From Pyxidicoccus caerfyrddinensis (GTDB lineage: Bacteria > Myxococcota > Myxococcia > Myxococcales > Myxococcaceae), in NCBI RefSeq assembly GCF_010894405.1, contig NZ_JAAIYA010000012.1:135444-199443 (forward strand): 64,000 nucleotides of DNA, read 5' to 3'. The position numbers and the translations under genes are program-made. Below the pieces are notes generated by a model. The model ran no database searches, had not been told where the DNA came from, and saw only the letters and a program-made list of their open reading frames with translations. Each line of letters starts with the position of its first letter. Position 1 is the first letter of the stretch. Of the stretch, positions 16,773-25,072 are shown piece by piece.

Positions 16773-19049
16773 ATGGCCGCGTCCTCGGGCATGTGTGTTG
16801 CCTGTGGAGCTCGAATTCCTGCGGGTGCTCTCGCGTGCCCCCGCACTCCGCCCGGGATTGGCCAGGGGGCGCCGGTGCGCAGGTGGATGACCGCCACCTG
16901 CCAGCCCCCACTCGTGGGGCGTGCCTCGCACCTGGCGCGGCTGCGGGACTTCTCGGTGGAGGTGCGGCGCGGGCTCGGCCGCGCGGTGTGGCTGGTGGGC
17001 GAGGCGGGGCTGGGCAAGTCGCGGCTGAAGGACGCGCTCGTCGAGCAGCTCGCGAGCGACGGCTTCGAGGTGTGGGAGGGCAGTGGCCTGGCCCTCCCCG
17101 GGATGCCGGGCGGCGCCTTCCGTGAGCTGCTCGAGGCCACCCGGGGCCTGCGGCCGCCGCCGGGAGTGGGGTGGGTGTCCAGCGCGGACGCGGAGTTGCT
17201 GGCGCGGTTCCTGGAGGGACGCGAGCGGCAGGGTGTCCCGGCGAGCCTCGCCGCCGAGCGCATCGCGCTGTTCGATGCCCTCTGCCACGCGCTCATGCCC
17301 CACCGCCGGCCGAGGCTGCTCGTCCTGGAGGACTGGCAGCACGCGGACCCGTTCAGCCATGCGCTCATCGAAGTCCTGGTGTCGCGGCTCTCGCACACGC
17401 CGCTGTTCCTGCTCGCGCTCCAGCGTCCCGGGGGCACGGCGCCGGTGCCGCTGTCGGGCGAGGTGCTCACGGTGGCGCCGCTCTCCGCCAGGGAGGCCAC
17501 CTCGCTCCTGGAGCAGCGCGTGCGCTCCTCCTCCGTGCCAGTGACGCCGGAGGTGGGCGCGGCCCTCCTGGAGGCAGGCGCGGGGCATCCGTTGCACCTG
17601 CTGCATGCCATCACCCTTCACGAGGAGCGCCCCGAGGCGCCGGTGCCCGGCACGGGCGAGGCCGTGCTCGGTGCGCGGCTGCGGGCGCTGTCTCCCTCGC
17701 AGCGCGAGGCGCTCCAGGCGGCCTCGGGGCTGGGGCCTTCGTTTCCCCGGACGGTGCTGGGGGCGCTGGTGGGCGGCTGCGCGCCGCTCGCGCCGCTGGA
17801 GGCGGGCGGGTGGCTGCGGGCCGCCGCGGGCGGACGGTACACGTGGGCGGTGGGCCTTCCCGAGGGCTTCCTGGGGGACGACGTCGCGCCGGACTCGCAT
17901 GCGCTGCACCGCCGGGCCGCGGAGGCGCATGAGTCGCTGCCCGTGGAGCTGCGGCGCCGGGCCAGTGGGGAGCTCTCCCGGCACTGGCTCTCCGCCGAGG
18001 CGCCGGAGCGCGCGCTGCCGCACCTGCTGGAGCTGGCGGGGTGGCACCGCGCGGCGCTGGAGACGGACTTCGCGCTCGGGGTGTATCGCTTCGCGCTCGG
18101 GCTGGCGCTGGGGCTGGAGCCCGCGACGTCGCTCGACTGGCAGCGGGTGCTCTGGGAGCGCATGGGGGATGCCCACAGGTTGGCGGGTGCGCGGGAAGAC
18201 GCCGAGTACGCCTGGCGCACGGCCCGCACGCTCGATGCGCGGGAGCCCGCGCCCTCGCTCGGGGACCGGGCGCGGCGCATCCACAAGCTGGGCTCCGTGC
18301 TCTTCGCGCTCGGTCGCTTCGAGGAGGTCCTGGCGCTGGCGGACGAGGGACAGCGCGAGGGCATGCAGGCCATGCCCACGCCGGCGGCGGGACTGGAGGC
18401 CCATGCCGCGCTCGCCCTGTGCGGGCTGGGCCGCTTCGAGCAGGCGAGCACCCGGCTTCGTCTCGCGCGCGAGCGACTGCGGCTGGCGCCTCCGGAGAGT
18501 GGACCCTCGCGGGCCGCGGTGGAGGCCGCCCTGCACCGGGCCATGGGCAACGTGCTGATGGGGCAGGGTGAGCCCGAGCGGGCCACCGCGGAGTACCTCG
18601 CGGTGCTGCGCTGGAGTGAGGTGTCGGGAGACACGTGGGAGCACTCCACCGCGCTGCTTCACCTCGGTGACGCCCATGCGCGCGCGGGGGACCGGGAGCG
18701 CGCGACGCACTTCTTCCAGCTCGCGCTGGAGCTGGAGTCGCGTACCGGGGACCGCTGGGGCATGGCGCACACGCACCACGGGCTGGCGTTGCTGCACACG
18801 CAGGCGGATGCGCCGGACCTGGCGAAGGAGGATGCCGTGCGCGGCCTGCAGCTCGCCTCGATGCTGGGGGACCGCAAGCTGAAGTCCCGGCTGCGCTTCG
18901 CGCTCGGGCGGGCGCAGCTGCGGCTGGGAGAGCTGGAGGAGGCGGGGAAGCAGCTCCAGCTCGCCGCGCAGGACGCCGCGGCGGTGGGGGCGCGCACGGA
19001 GCAGCTCCAGGCGGAGGCTGCCCTTCGGGTGCTCGGCACGCGGCGTTGA
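16773..19049 (+). CDS. AAA ATPase/TPR protein with N-terminal zinc-ribbon-like motif
   Basis: A 758-residue protein; the start ATG 16773 is supported by GGGAGGTGGCC. Residues 8-23 carry a degenerate zinc-ribbon-like CVACG...ACP pattern with only three Cys. Residues about 45-300 form a STAND/MalT-like ATPase: P-loop GEAGLGKS near residue 78 and Walker B LLVLEDWQHAD. From about residue 400 onward there are helical TPR-type repeats (ALHRAMGNVLMGQGEPERA, LLHLGDAHARAGDRERA, LALLHTQADAPDLA). Similar proteins are ATP-regulated signalling scaffolds, often with an N-terminal kinase or cyclase domain; here no effector domain is present. The following L,D-transpeptidase overlaps its stop. Confidence 0.8.
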   Translation: MAASSGMCVACGARIPAGALACPRTPPGIGQGAPVRRWMTATCQPPLVGRASHLARLRDFSVEVRRGLGRAVWLVGEAGLGKSRLKDALVEQLASDGFEVWEGSGLALPGMPGGAFRELLEATRGLRPPPGVGWVSSADAELLARFLEGRERQGVPASLAAERIALFDALCHALMPHRRPRLLVLEDWQHADPFSHALIEVLVSRLSHTPLFLLALQRPGGTAPVPLSGEVLTVAPLSAREATSLLEQRVRSSSVPVTPEVGAALLEAGAGHPLHLLHAITLHEERPEAPVPGTGEAVLGARLRALSPSQREALQAASGLGPSFPRTVLGALVGGCAPLAPLEAGGWLRAAAGGRYTWAVGLPEGFLGDDVAPDSHALHRRAAEAHESLPVELRRRASGELSRHWLSAEAPERALPHLLELAGWHRAALETDFALGVYRFALGLALGLEPATSLDWQRVLWERMGDAHRLAGAREDAEYAWRTARTLDAREPAPSLGDRARRIHKLGSVLFALGRFEEVLALADEGQREGMQAMPTPAAGLEAHAALALCGLGRFEQASTRLRLARERLRLAPPESGPSRAAVEAALHRAMGNVLMGQGEPERATAEYLAVLRWSEVSGDTWEHSTALLHLGDAHARAGDRERATHFFQLALELESRTGDRWGMAHTHHGLALLHTQADAPDLAKEDAVRGLQLASMLGDRKLKSRLRFALGRAQLRLGELEEAGKQLQLAAQDAAAVGARTEQLQAEAALRVLGTRR

Positions 19050-20047
19050 CGGAACCCCGGGCGAGGCCCGAGTGTCCACCCTCGGTGCCCTCCCTGTTCT
19101 TCTCCGTCCTGCTCGTCTGCGTGCTGGGCTTTTCGTCCGTGGCGCGGGCCACGGCCGCTCCGGATGCGTTCGAGGCGTACCTGCGTCCTCCGCATCCGCC
19201 CGCCAATGGCTTTGCCCCCGTGCCCGAAGGCTCGAAGGCGCGTCCCGGAAGCGAGGTGCTCGCACTGGCACATGGCCGGGTGGCGGAGGTGGGCGAAGGC
19301 GGACGCTCCGTCGTGCTGGAGCACCTGTACTACGAGAACCATGCGCTGCTGCGGGCCCGGTCCGAGTACGTAGGGCTGGACGGGGTGGAGCTCCGTCCGG
19401 AGGCGCTCGTCACGCGGGGGCAGGTGTTGGGGCGCGTCGGAAAGAAGGCGCGGCTCGCCGTGACGCTGCACGCGGGCCGGCGTCTCTCCGCCGCCGAGGC
19501 CCGGCGCTTCACCGCCACGCGGGAGCGACTGCCGCTGCCAGCGGAGGAGGCGGCGCTGCTGCTCATCTCGCATGAGGACTTCCAGCTGCGGCTGTACGCG
19601 CGGGGGAGCGAGGTGGTGCGCAAGGAGGTCGGCTTCGGCCAGGCGGCGGGCGCGAAGGAGGTGCGCGGCGACAACCGCACGCCGAAGGGCATGTACTTCG
19701 TCACGCAGAAGGTTCGCGGGGACATCCCCGGGCCGTACGCGGCCTTCTATGGCGGGCACTGGATTCGGGTGAACTATCCGAATCCGTGGGACGCCGACCG
19801 GGGTGTGGCCTCCGGCTTCGTCGATGCGAAGACGCGCGAGCGGATTGCCCGCGACTGGGCGGCGCGGCGCAACACGGAGGCCTCCACGCGCCTGGGCAGC
19901 GGCATCGGTCTGCACGGCTGGGCAGGGGAGTGGACGCTGGCGGAGAGCGGCGGGCGTCTGTCCTGGGGCTGCGTGGTGATGCACACCCCGGACATCGCCT
20001 CGCTGTATGACCAGGTCCCCGAGGGCACCATGGTCGTCCTCTTCTAG
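19046..20047 (+). CDS. YkuD L,D-transpeptidase with M23-like N-terminal domain
   Basis: The TTG at 19046 overlaps the previous stop (TTGA). An alternative GTG at 19085 gives a tighter signal peptide (LFFSVLLVCVLGF). After export, residues about 45-150 resemble an M23/LytM beta domain (LALAHGRVAEVGEGG, LVTRGQVLGRVG) but the metal-binding pattern looks incomplete. Residues about 170-333 are a YkuD domain with GLHGW (His290) and LSWGC (nucleophile Cys309). YkuD enzymes form or exchange peptidoglycan 3-3 or lipoprotein cross-links in the periplasm. The residue before Gly-Cys is Trp where His, Lys or Arg is usual. Likely co-transcribed with the AAA/TPR protein. Confidence 0.8.
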   Translation: MTEPRARPECPPSVPSLFFSVLLVCVLGFSSVARATAAPDAFEAYLRPPHPPANGFAPVPEGSKARPGSEVLALAHGRVAEVGEGGRSVVLEHLYYENHALLRARSEYVGLDGVELRPEALVTRGQVLGRVGKKARLAVTLHAGRRLSAAEARRFTATRERLPLPAEEAALLLISHEDFQLRLYARGSEVVRKEVGFGQAAGAKEVRGDNRTPKGMYFVTQKVRGDIPGPYAAFYGGHWIRVNYPNPWDADRGVASGFVDAKTRERIARDWAARRNTEASTRLGSGIGLHGWAGEWTLAESGGRLSWGCVVMHTPDIASLYDQVPEGTMVVLF

Positions 20048-20122
20048 CCGCGCAGCCTCGACGCTGGCGAAGGGCTGACGAAGCCCTACCGCCCGGGGAG
20101 GCAGGCGTGGAATCCTCCCGGT

Positions 20123-21268
20123 GTGATTGAGATTGAATCCATCGACGCCTTCGAGCAGCACCTGCGCTCGGGGGCGCACCTCGCCCACGTCGTCATCCAG
20201 GGCCTGGACTTGCGGCGGTACACCCGCGAGTTGGCCGCCGCCGAGCTGACGGGCACCGTCTTCCTCGGGTGTGAGCTGGAGAAGGAGGCCCTGAGCGTGG
20301 CGCTCGCGCACGGAGCCCTCGTCTTCCCGCCCATCTCCGGGCTGCCCTACCAGCCCTATCGCGGCAGCCTTTACTCGCCGGAGGAGCTGTACGCCGGCTT
20401 CGACCCGGCGCGGCCGGAGTCGTACGCCGACACGCTGGACGCGCGCGTGTACGCGTACTGGGCCACGCAGGGACGGGGCAGCCCGCCCACGCTGCTGGAG
20501 ACGCTGTCGCAGCGGCTCCATGACCATGCCGTCACGGACGCCATGGAGGAGGTGCTCGCAGCGGGCGGTGGTAAGCGCAAGGTGGTGGCCATCATGGGCG
20601 GCCACTCCATGAAGCGTGGCCAGCCGGACTACCGCGCGGTGGCGGCGCTGGCCCGCGAGCTCACCCAGCGGGGCTTCTTCATGGTCTCCGGCGGCGGCCC
20701 GGGTGCCATGGAGGCCACCCATGTGGGCGCCTGGTTCGCCCGGCGCACCGAGGCGGAGCTGGACGCGGGGCTTGCCATGCTCGCGAAGGCGCCCAGCTAC
20801 ACCGACCGCGAGTGGCTCGCGCGTGCCTTCGAGGTGCGGTCCGCGTTTCCGCTCCGCGACGGCGACAGGCCCCACTGCGACAGCCTGGGCATCCCCACGT
20901 GGCACTACGGGCACGAGCCGCCCAACCCGTTCGCGACGTACATCGCCAAGTACTTCGCCAACAGCGTGCGCGAGGACGGCCTGCTCACGATTGCTCGCGG
21001 CGGCATCGTCTATGCGCCGGGCAGCGCGGGCACCATCCAGGAAATCTTCCAGGACGCGTGCCAGAACCACTACAACTCCGTGGGCGTCATCAGCCCGATG
21101 ATCTTCCTCGGCACCGAGTTCTGGACGCGCACGCGTCCCGTGTACCCGCTGCTGGTGCAGCTCGCCCAGGGGCAGGAGTACGCGCGCCATCTGCTGCTGA
21201 CGGACTCGCGAGAGGAGGTCATCCGGGCGCTGGTGGACTACGACTCCGCGCATCACGGCGCGGGGTGA
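20123..21268 (+). CDS. LOG-family Rossmann-fold protein (nucleotide phosphoribohydrolase-like)
   Basis: A 381-residue cytoplasmic protein with likely GTG start at 20123 and a weakly spaced upstream GGGGAGG. The C-terminal half holds the LOG/lysine-decarboxylase-like signature: VAIMGGHSMKRG, a VSGGGPGAMEA turn, and PGSAGTIQE, a variant of the usual PGGxGTxxE with the second Gly replaced by Ser. The N-terminal 150 residues are an extension beyond the minimal LOG fold, as in larger PpnN/YgdH-type enzymes. Such enzymes release the base from nucleoside 5'-monophosphates. The substitution is mild, so activity is plausible but not certain. Confidence 0.78.
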   Translation: MIEIESIDAFEQHLRSGAHLAHVVIQGLDLRRYTRELAAAELTGTVFLGCELEKEALSVALAHGALVFPPISGLPYQPYRGSLYSPEELYAGFDPARPESYADTLDARVYAYWATQGRGSPPTLLETLSQRLHDHAVTDAMEEVLAAGGGKRKVVAIMGGHSMKRGQPDYRAVAALARELTQRGFFMVSGGGPGAMEATHVGAWFARRTEAELDAGLAMLAKAPSYTDREWLARAFEVRSAFPLRDGDRPHCDSLGIPTWHYGHEPPNPFATYIAKYFANSVREDGLLTIARGGIVYAPGSAGTIQEIFQDACQNHYNSVGVISPMIFLGTEFWTRTRPVYPLLVQLAQGQEYARHLLLTDSREEVIRALVDYDSAHHGAG

Positions 21269-21450
21269 GGGCGGTGTAGTCGCTCCACGCCGGAAGGCCG
21301 TGGCCCCCCTTCATGCCCTGGAGTCGGTGACATATTTCGCGAGGGCGGGTGTTTGGGGACATGCACGCGCGCCGGGCGTGCCGATATGCGCCGCCGCCAG
21401 GAACGTTCCGCGAGGGGCGGCCCGGGCCCTACCGGCCGAGGAGGAGTGCC

Positions 21451-21642
21451 ATGTCCCACACCAATCCGTTCTGGCTGGGTGCGGCGTGTGTCGTGCTGGG
21501 GGCGCTCCTCTGGACGGTACCGGCGTGCTGGTCCTCGGACCGTCCCCGTCCTCCGAGCCGGCCCGAGGCGCCCGGGCCCACCCAGACCTACGCGAACCTC
21601 GCGTGGGGCCCGCTGGGGGCCCTGTCCAGTATGGTGAGGTAG
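21451..21642 (+). CDS. small predicted membrane or exported protein
   Basis: A 63-residue frame with ATG 21451 right after GAGGAGTGCC, a strong ribosome-binding site. Residues 7-24 are hydrophobic (FWLGAACVVLGALLWTVPA) and the rest is Pro/Arg-rich, then polar. It could be a single-pass small membrane protein or a short secreted peptide. No family recognised. Confidence 0.55.
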   Translation: MSHTNPFWLGAACVVLGALLWTVPACWSSDRPRPPSRPEAPGPTQTYANLAWGPLGALSSMVR

Positions 21643-21651
21643 CCCCGGCGC

Positions 21652-22587
21652 TCACGCGCGCGGCGGTCGGGGCCGGCGGGACGGCCTGGGCGCGTCCTCC
21701 GGATTCAGGGTGGGCTCCAGACGCTGGAGCTCCCGGGCGATGAAGTCCGCGACCGCCTTGACGCGAGGCGTCCCGCGCAGGTCTCCGTGGACGCCCAACC
21801 AGAGTGCCTTCGCGGGAGCAGGCGTGGGCGTCGCGAGCCTCCGCAAGCCCTTCATCGCATCCCCCAGACAGCGGGGAAGGCACGCCAGCCCGGCGCCCGC
21901 CGCGGCCATGCGCGCCTGGACGTCGCGGTTGTTGAGGCGGAAGGCGACGCGAGCCCCACTCGCGAGGGTGCGCAGCCAGGCGACGTCGGCGATGGGGCCC
22001 TGCTCGTCGCTCATGGTGACGAGCGCGTGGCCCTCGCACTGCCGCGAGAAGTCCGGCGCTCCGTGCCGCGCGAGGTAGTCCTCCGCCGCGTACAGTCCGA
22101 AGGCGACCCGGGCCAGCTTCCGCTGGAAGATGTCCTGCTGCTCGAAGGGGACGAAGCGCAGCGCGACGTCCGCCTCCCGCTGCGTCAGGTTGACCCGGCG
22201 CACGTCCGCGTGCAGCTCCAGGCCGAGCGCGGGGTGTCGCTCTGCCAGCGGGACGAGCAGCGGCCCGAGCACGTGGCTGGCGAGCCACTCCGTGGTGCTC
22301 ACGCGCACGGTGCCGGAGAGGCCGATGTCGCGTCCGGTGGCTCGACGCTCGGCGGCGAGCGCGTCCTGCTCCATGCGCTCGACATGGGCGCGGATGCCCT
22401 CGCCGGTGGCGGTGAGCGTGAAGCCCGACGGAGTCCGCTGGAACAGCCTGGAGCCGAGCTTCCGCTCCAGGGCGTCCAGGCGCCGCCCCACCGTGGGCTG
22501 CGTCACCCGGAGCGAGCGCGCGGCGGACGACAGGCTGCCGTGCTGGGCGATGGCGAGGAAGAAGCGGAGGTCATCCCAGTCGAGCAT
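21652..22587 (-). CDS. LysR-family transcriptional regulator
   Basis: A 311-residue regulator; the start ATG 22587 is preceded by GGATGGAGAGCG. N-terminal winged helix-turn-helix at residues about 4-62 (LRFFLAIAQHGSLSSAARSLRVTQPTVGRRLDALE), then a periplasmic-binding-protein-like effector domain (about 90-290) and a Pro/Arg-rich tail. The gene is divergent from the metallo-beta-lactamase-fold lipoprotein, with 148 nt between them containing a perfect dyad. LysR proteins typically control the divergent neighbour and themselves, so that lipoprotein is the best target candidate. Effector unknown. Confidence 0.92.
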   Translation of the reverse strand: MLDWDDLRFFLAIAQHGSLSSAARSLRVTQPTVGRRLDALERKLGSRLFQRTPSGFTLTATGEGIRAHVERMEQDALAAERRATGRDIGLSGTVRVSTTEWLASHVLGPLLVPLAERHPALGLELHADVRRVNLTQREADVALRFVPFEQQDIFQRKLARVAFGLYAAEDYLARHGAPDFSRQCEGHALVTMSDEQGPIADVAWLRTLASGARVAFRLNNRDVQARMAAAGAGLACLPRCLGDAMKGLRRLATPTPAPAKALWLGVHGDLRGTPRVKAVADFIARELQRLEPTLNPEDAPRPSRRPRPPRA

Positions 22588-22633
22588 CGCTCTCCATCCT
22601 ACGAGGGCACGCCATGCGTTGTGCGTCCGGAGC

Positions 22634-22651
22634 CCATGCGAAAATGCATGG
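22634..22651. promoter_or_regulatory. candidate LysR operator (CCATGC-N6-GCATGG)
   Basis: A perfect inverted repeat CCATGC (22634-22639), N6, GCATGG (22646-22651). It lies in the 148-nt intergenic space between the LysR regulator and the divergent metallo-beta-lactamase-fold gene. The position and length fit a LysR-type binding site. Its arms do not include exact T-N11-A spacing, so this is an inference from placement. Confidence 0.45.
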
Positions 22652-22735
22652 TGAGTCAACACGCATGTCGCTCGACGGGAGCAGGCGCCGCGCGCATCCA
22701 TGGCTCCGTCACGGTGCTCGAAGAGGAAGGCCGCC

Positions 22736-23644
22736 ATGTCGCTCGGGAAGACGGGACTCGTTGTCGCGATGATTTCACTGCTCACCGCCTGTGCTGGCAC
22801 GGCTTCCGGCCGCGACACGGGAGCGCGCCCGGTTGCCGCCGGCACGCTGCGCTGGTTCGGGGGCCCCACCGTCCTCCTCGAGCGCGGCGGACTGCGGCTG
22901 TTGACGGACCCCATGCTGGGGCCTCGGGGTCCGCGCGCCTTCGTGCTCCCGAAGCATCCCTCGACTGGCGTGCCCAACGCGGACGTCGGACGCTACGTGG
23001 ACCCTCCGGACACGGACCTCGGGCGGCTCGATGCCGTCATCCTGAGTCACGGACACGCGGACCACTTCGACGCGCGGGCGAAGGAGTTGCTCCCGCGAGA
23101 TGTCCTGCTCATCGTCCCTCCCGCCACCGAGGCCGCCGTCAGGAAGGCGGGCTTCACGAACGTGCGGACGGTCGACTGGGGGCAGTCCACCGTGCTGGAG
23201 GCGGGCTCCACGCGCGTGCGCGTCACCGCTGTTCCCGCGCACCATGCGCATGACGCCGCGCTCGACGCGGAGCTGGGACGTGGAAATGGCTATGTCCTGG
23301 CGTGGGAAGGGGCCTCGCCGTACGTGGCCTACTGGACGGGCGATGCGGTGCTGAGCGACGAGCTGGAGCGGCTTCCCGCGCAGGTGGGCGCGGTGGACCT
23401 CCTGCTGCCCCACCTGGGCGCGGTGGGCGTGGATGGCCCGCTCGGACGCCGGTCCATGGACGCGGAGGAAGCGCTGAAGCTCATCACGTTGCTGAAGCCC
23501 CGCCGCGTCGTCCCCATCCACCACACCACGTTCGGCCACTACCGCGAGCCCGTGAGGGCCCTGGAGGCGCAGGCGGAGAAGGCGGGCCTCCGGGAGCGGC
23601 TCCGGCTCCCGCGTGAGGGCGAAGTCATCGACCTCTCCCGGTAG
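22736..23644 (+). CDS. metallo-beta-lactamase-fold (UlaG-like) lipoprotein
   Basis: A 302-residue protein; the start ATG 22736 follows AGAGGAAGGCCGCC. The signal peptide ends in LLTAC, a clean lipobox, so it is membrane-tethered. The metal-binding motif SHGHADHFD is near residue 105, a second His cluster is VPAHHAHDA, and later ligands appear as WTGDAVL and PIHHTTFGHY, as in the UlaG/RomA-type metal-dependent hydrolases. Some relatives of this fold are N-acyl phosphatidylethanolamine phospholipase D-like. The substrate is not deducible. Probably regulated by the divergent LysR gene. Confidence 0.85.
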   Translation: MSLGKTGLVVAMISLLTACAGTASGRDTGARPVAAGTLRWFGGPTVLLERGGLRLLTDPMLGPRGPRAFVLPKHPSTGVPNADVGRYVDPPDTDLGRLDAVILSHGHADHFDARAKELLPRDVLLIVPPATEAAVRKAGFTNVRTVDWGQSTVLEAGSTRVRVTAVPAHHAHDAALDAELGRGNGYVLAWEGASPYVAYWTGDAVLSDELERLPAQVGAVDLLLPHLGAVGVDGPLGRRSMDAEEALKLITLLKPRRVVPIHHTTFGHYREPVRALEAQAEKAGLRERLRLPREGEVIDLSR

Positions 23645-23724
23645 CGGTCCGGGTCGTCCTCGGGGTCACTGGGCGGCCCCTTCCGGCCGAAGCTACACTC
23701 CGGCTCAGTGAGGGGAGGCAGTGT

Positions 23725-24264
23725 CTGAGCCAGCCGGAATCGTCGTCGAATCTCGTCGTCTTCAAGAGCTGCGGTGATTCGGCCGAAGCGGCCATGCTGC
23801 GCACGCTGCTGGAGGCCCACGGCATCTCCTGCGTCGTCCAGGGAGAGCAGCACCGCGCGATGCTGGGCGTGATGGGCGGCTACATCGAGGTCAACGTACT
23901 CGTCGCCTCGGCCGACCTCGAGCGGGCCCAGGCGCTCCTCGACGCGTCCGCGGAGGACCCCGAGGGGCGCACCTCGCAGGCGGCCCCGGGCGCCACCGAC
24001 ACCGAGGACGCGGTGTGCCCCGTCCATGGCCAGCGCTCCACCCTGACGTGCGGACGCTGCGGCACATTCCTCTGCGCGAGCTGCGACGTGCAGGACGCCC
24101 AGGGCTCACCCCGCTGCGAGGACTGCGCGGAGCGGCAGGTGGCCGGGGGCGAGACGCGGCGGAGCACCCGCAGGAGGCTGGCCGCCTGGGGCGTGCTGCT
24201 CCTCATGTTCGGCCCCGTCCTCCTCATGCTCATCGCCACGCTGCTGCGAAGAATGGTGGGCTGA
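23725..24264 (+). CDS. DUF2007-like/zinc-ribbon/TM protein, probable CTG start
   Basis: The reading frame encodes a small signal-transducer-like (DUF2007) domain (LVVFKSCGDSAEAAMLRTLLEAHGI...), a linker, a zinc-binding segment with CGRCGTFLCASC and CEDC, and a C-terminal hydrophobic helix (about residues 150-172). The first ATG in frame (23794) would delete the first strand and part of the first helix of the domain. No ATG, GTG or TTG occurs in frame upstream within the domain. A CTG at 23725 sits 6 nt after GAGGGGAGG, giving a 179-residue protein, so I prefer the CTG start. The competing GTG at 23721-23723 runs in another frame and stops quickly. Confidence 0.65.
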   Translation: MSQPESSSNLVVFKSCGDSAEAAMLRTLLEAHGISCVVQGEQHRAMLGVMGGYIEVNVLVASADLERAQALLDASAEDPEGRTSQAAPGATDTEDAVCPVHGQRSTLTCGRCGTFLCASCDVQDAQGSPRCEDCAERQVAGGETRRSTRRRLAAWGVLLLMFGPVLLMLIATLLRRMVG

Positions 24265-24388
24265 CGAGCACCCCGGAATTCCAGAGCGTCCGCACCCCTG
24301 TTCCGCCGAGCAGGCGGGGAAGGGCGCGGGCCCTGTTCCATGGGGGCGATGCGGCATATCCTCGGGGCCCTTCGGGAGGAGTGCTCGG

Positions 24389-25072
24389 ATGCGGCCCCGG
24401 GCCGTCTTCTTCGACCTGGATGACACGTTGATCGACCGCGCCGGCGCCTTCGCCAGCTACGTCGAGGACCTCATCATCCGCCACCCGCACGCCTTCCCGG
24501 AGTCACACCGGGCCGAGGACGTCGCCGAGTTGCACACGCTCGACGGGCGCGGCTCCACGGACCGCACCGCCTTCTGCCGCCAGGTGACGGAGACCTTTCC
24601 GGGCCTGGGGCTGTCGCCCGAGGAACTCTGGGACGACATGTCCTCCCTGCTCCCGTACTTCGTCGTTCCCAGCATGGGGACCCTGGCGCTCGTGGAAGGC
24701 TTGAGGAAGCGCGCGCCCGTCGCCGTGGTGTCCAACGGCTCGGGCCGGGTGCAGCGTGCGAAGCTGGAACGCGCCTGTCTCACCCCGCATCTTCCGGACG
24801 TCTTCCTCTCCGGCGAGGTCGGCGCGGAGAAGCCCGACGCGCGCATCTTCCAGGCGGCGCTCGCCCGGGTGGACCGCGCTCCCGAGGACGTGCTGCACGT
24901 CGGTGACGACCCGGAGCGGGACATCGTCGGCGCCTCCCGCCTGGGCCTGGCCACGTGCTGGGTGTCCCACGGCAGGCGGTGGCCCCACGGGCTGTCTCCG
25001 CCCACCTTCACGGTGGAGCGAATCACCGGCAACACGAAGCCCCTCGCGGAGGTGCTCGCGCGATGGACATGA
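24389..25072 (+). CDS. HAD-superfamily hydrolase
   Basis: A 227-residue HAD phosphatase. Motif I FFDLDDTLID has nucleophile Asp9 and Asp11, motif II is VVSNGSG, the Lys motif is AEKPDARIF, and the motif IV acidic pair is HVGDDPERD. The helical cap is of the phosphoglycolate-phosphatase/YjjG type. The substrate is unknown. Its stop overlaps the start of the STM4013-like hydrolase (the latter begins 10 nt before it), so it is the first gene of a tightly coupled plus-strand operon with the two radical SAM genes. Confidence 0.88.
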   Translation: MRPRAVFFDLDDTLIDRAGAFASYVEDLIIRHPHAFPESHRAEDVAELHTLDGRGSTDRTAFCRQVTETFPGLGLSPEELWDDMSSLLPYFVVPSMGTLALVEGLRKRAPVAVVSNGSGRVQRAKLERACLTPHLPDVFLSGEVGAEKPDARIFQAALARVDRAPEDVLHVGDDPERDIVGASRLGLATCWVSHGRRWPHGLSPPTFTVERITGNTKPLAEVLARWT

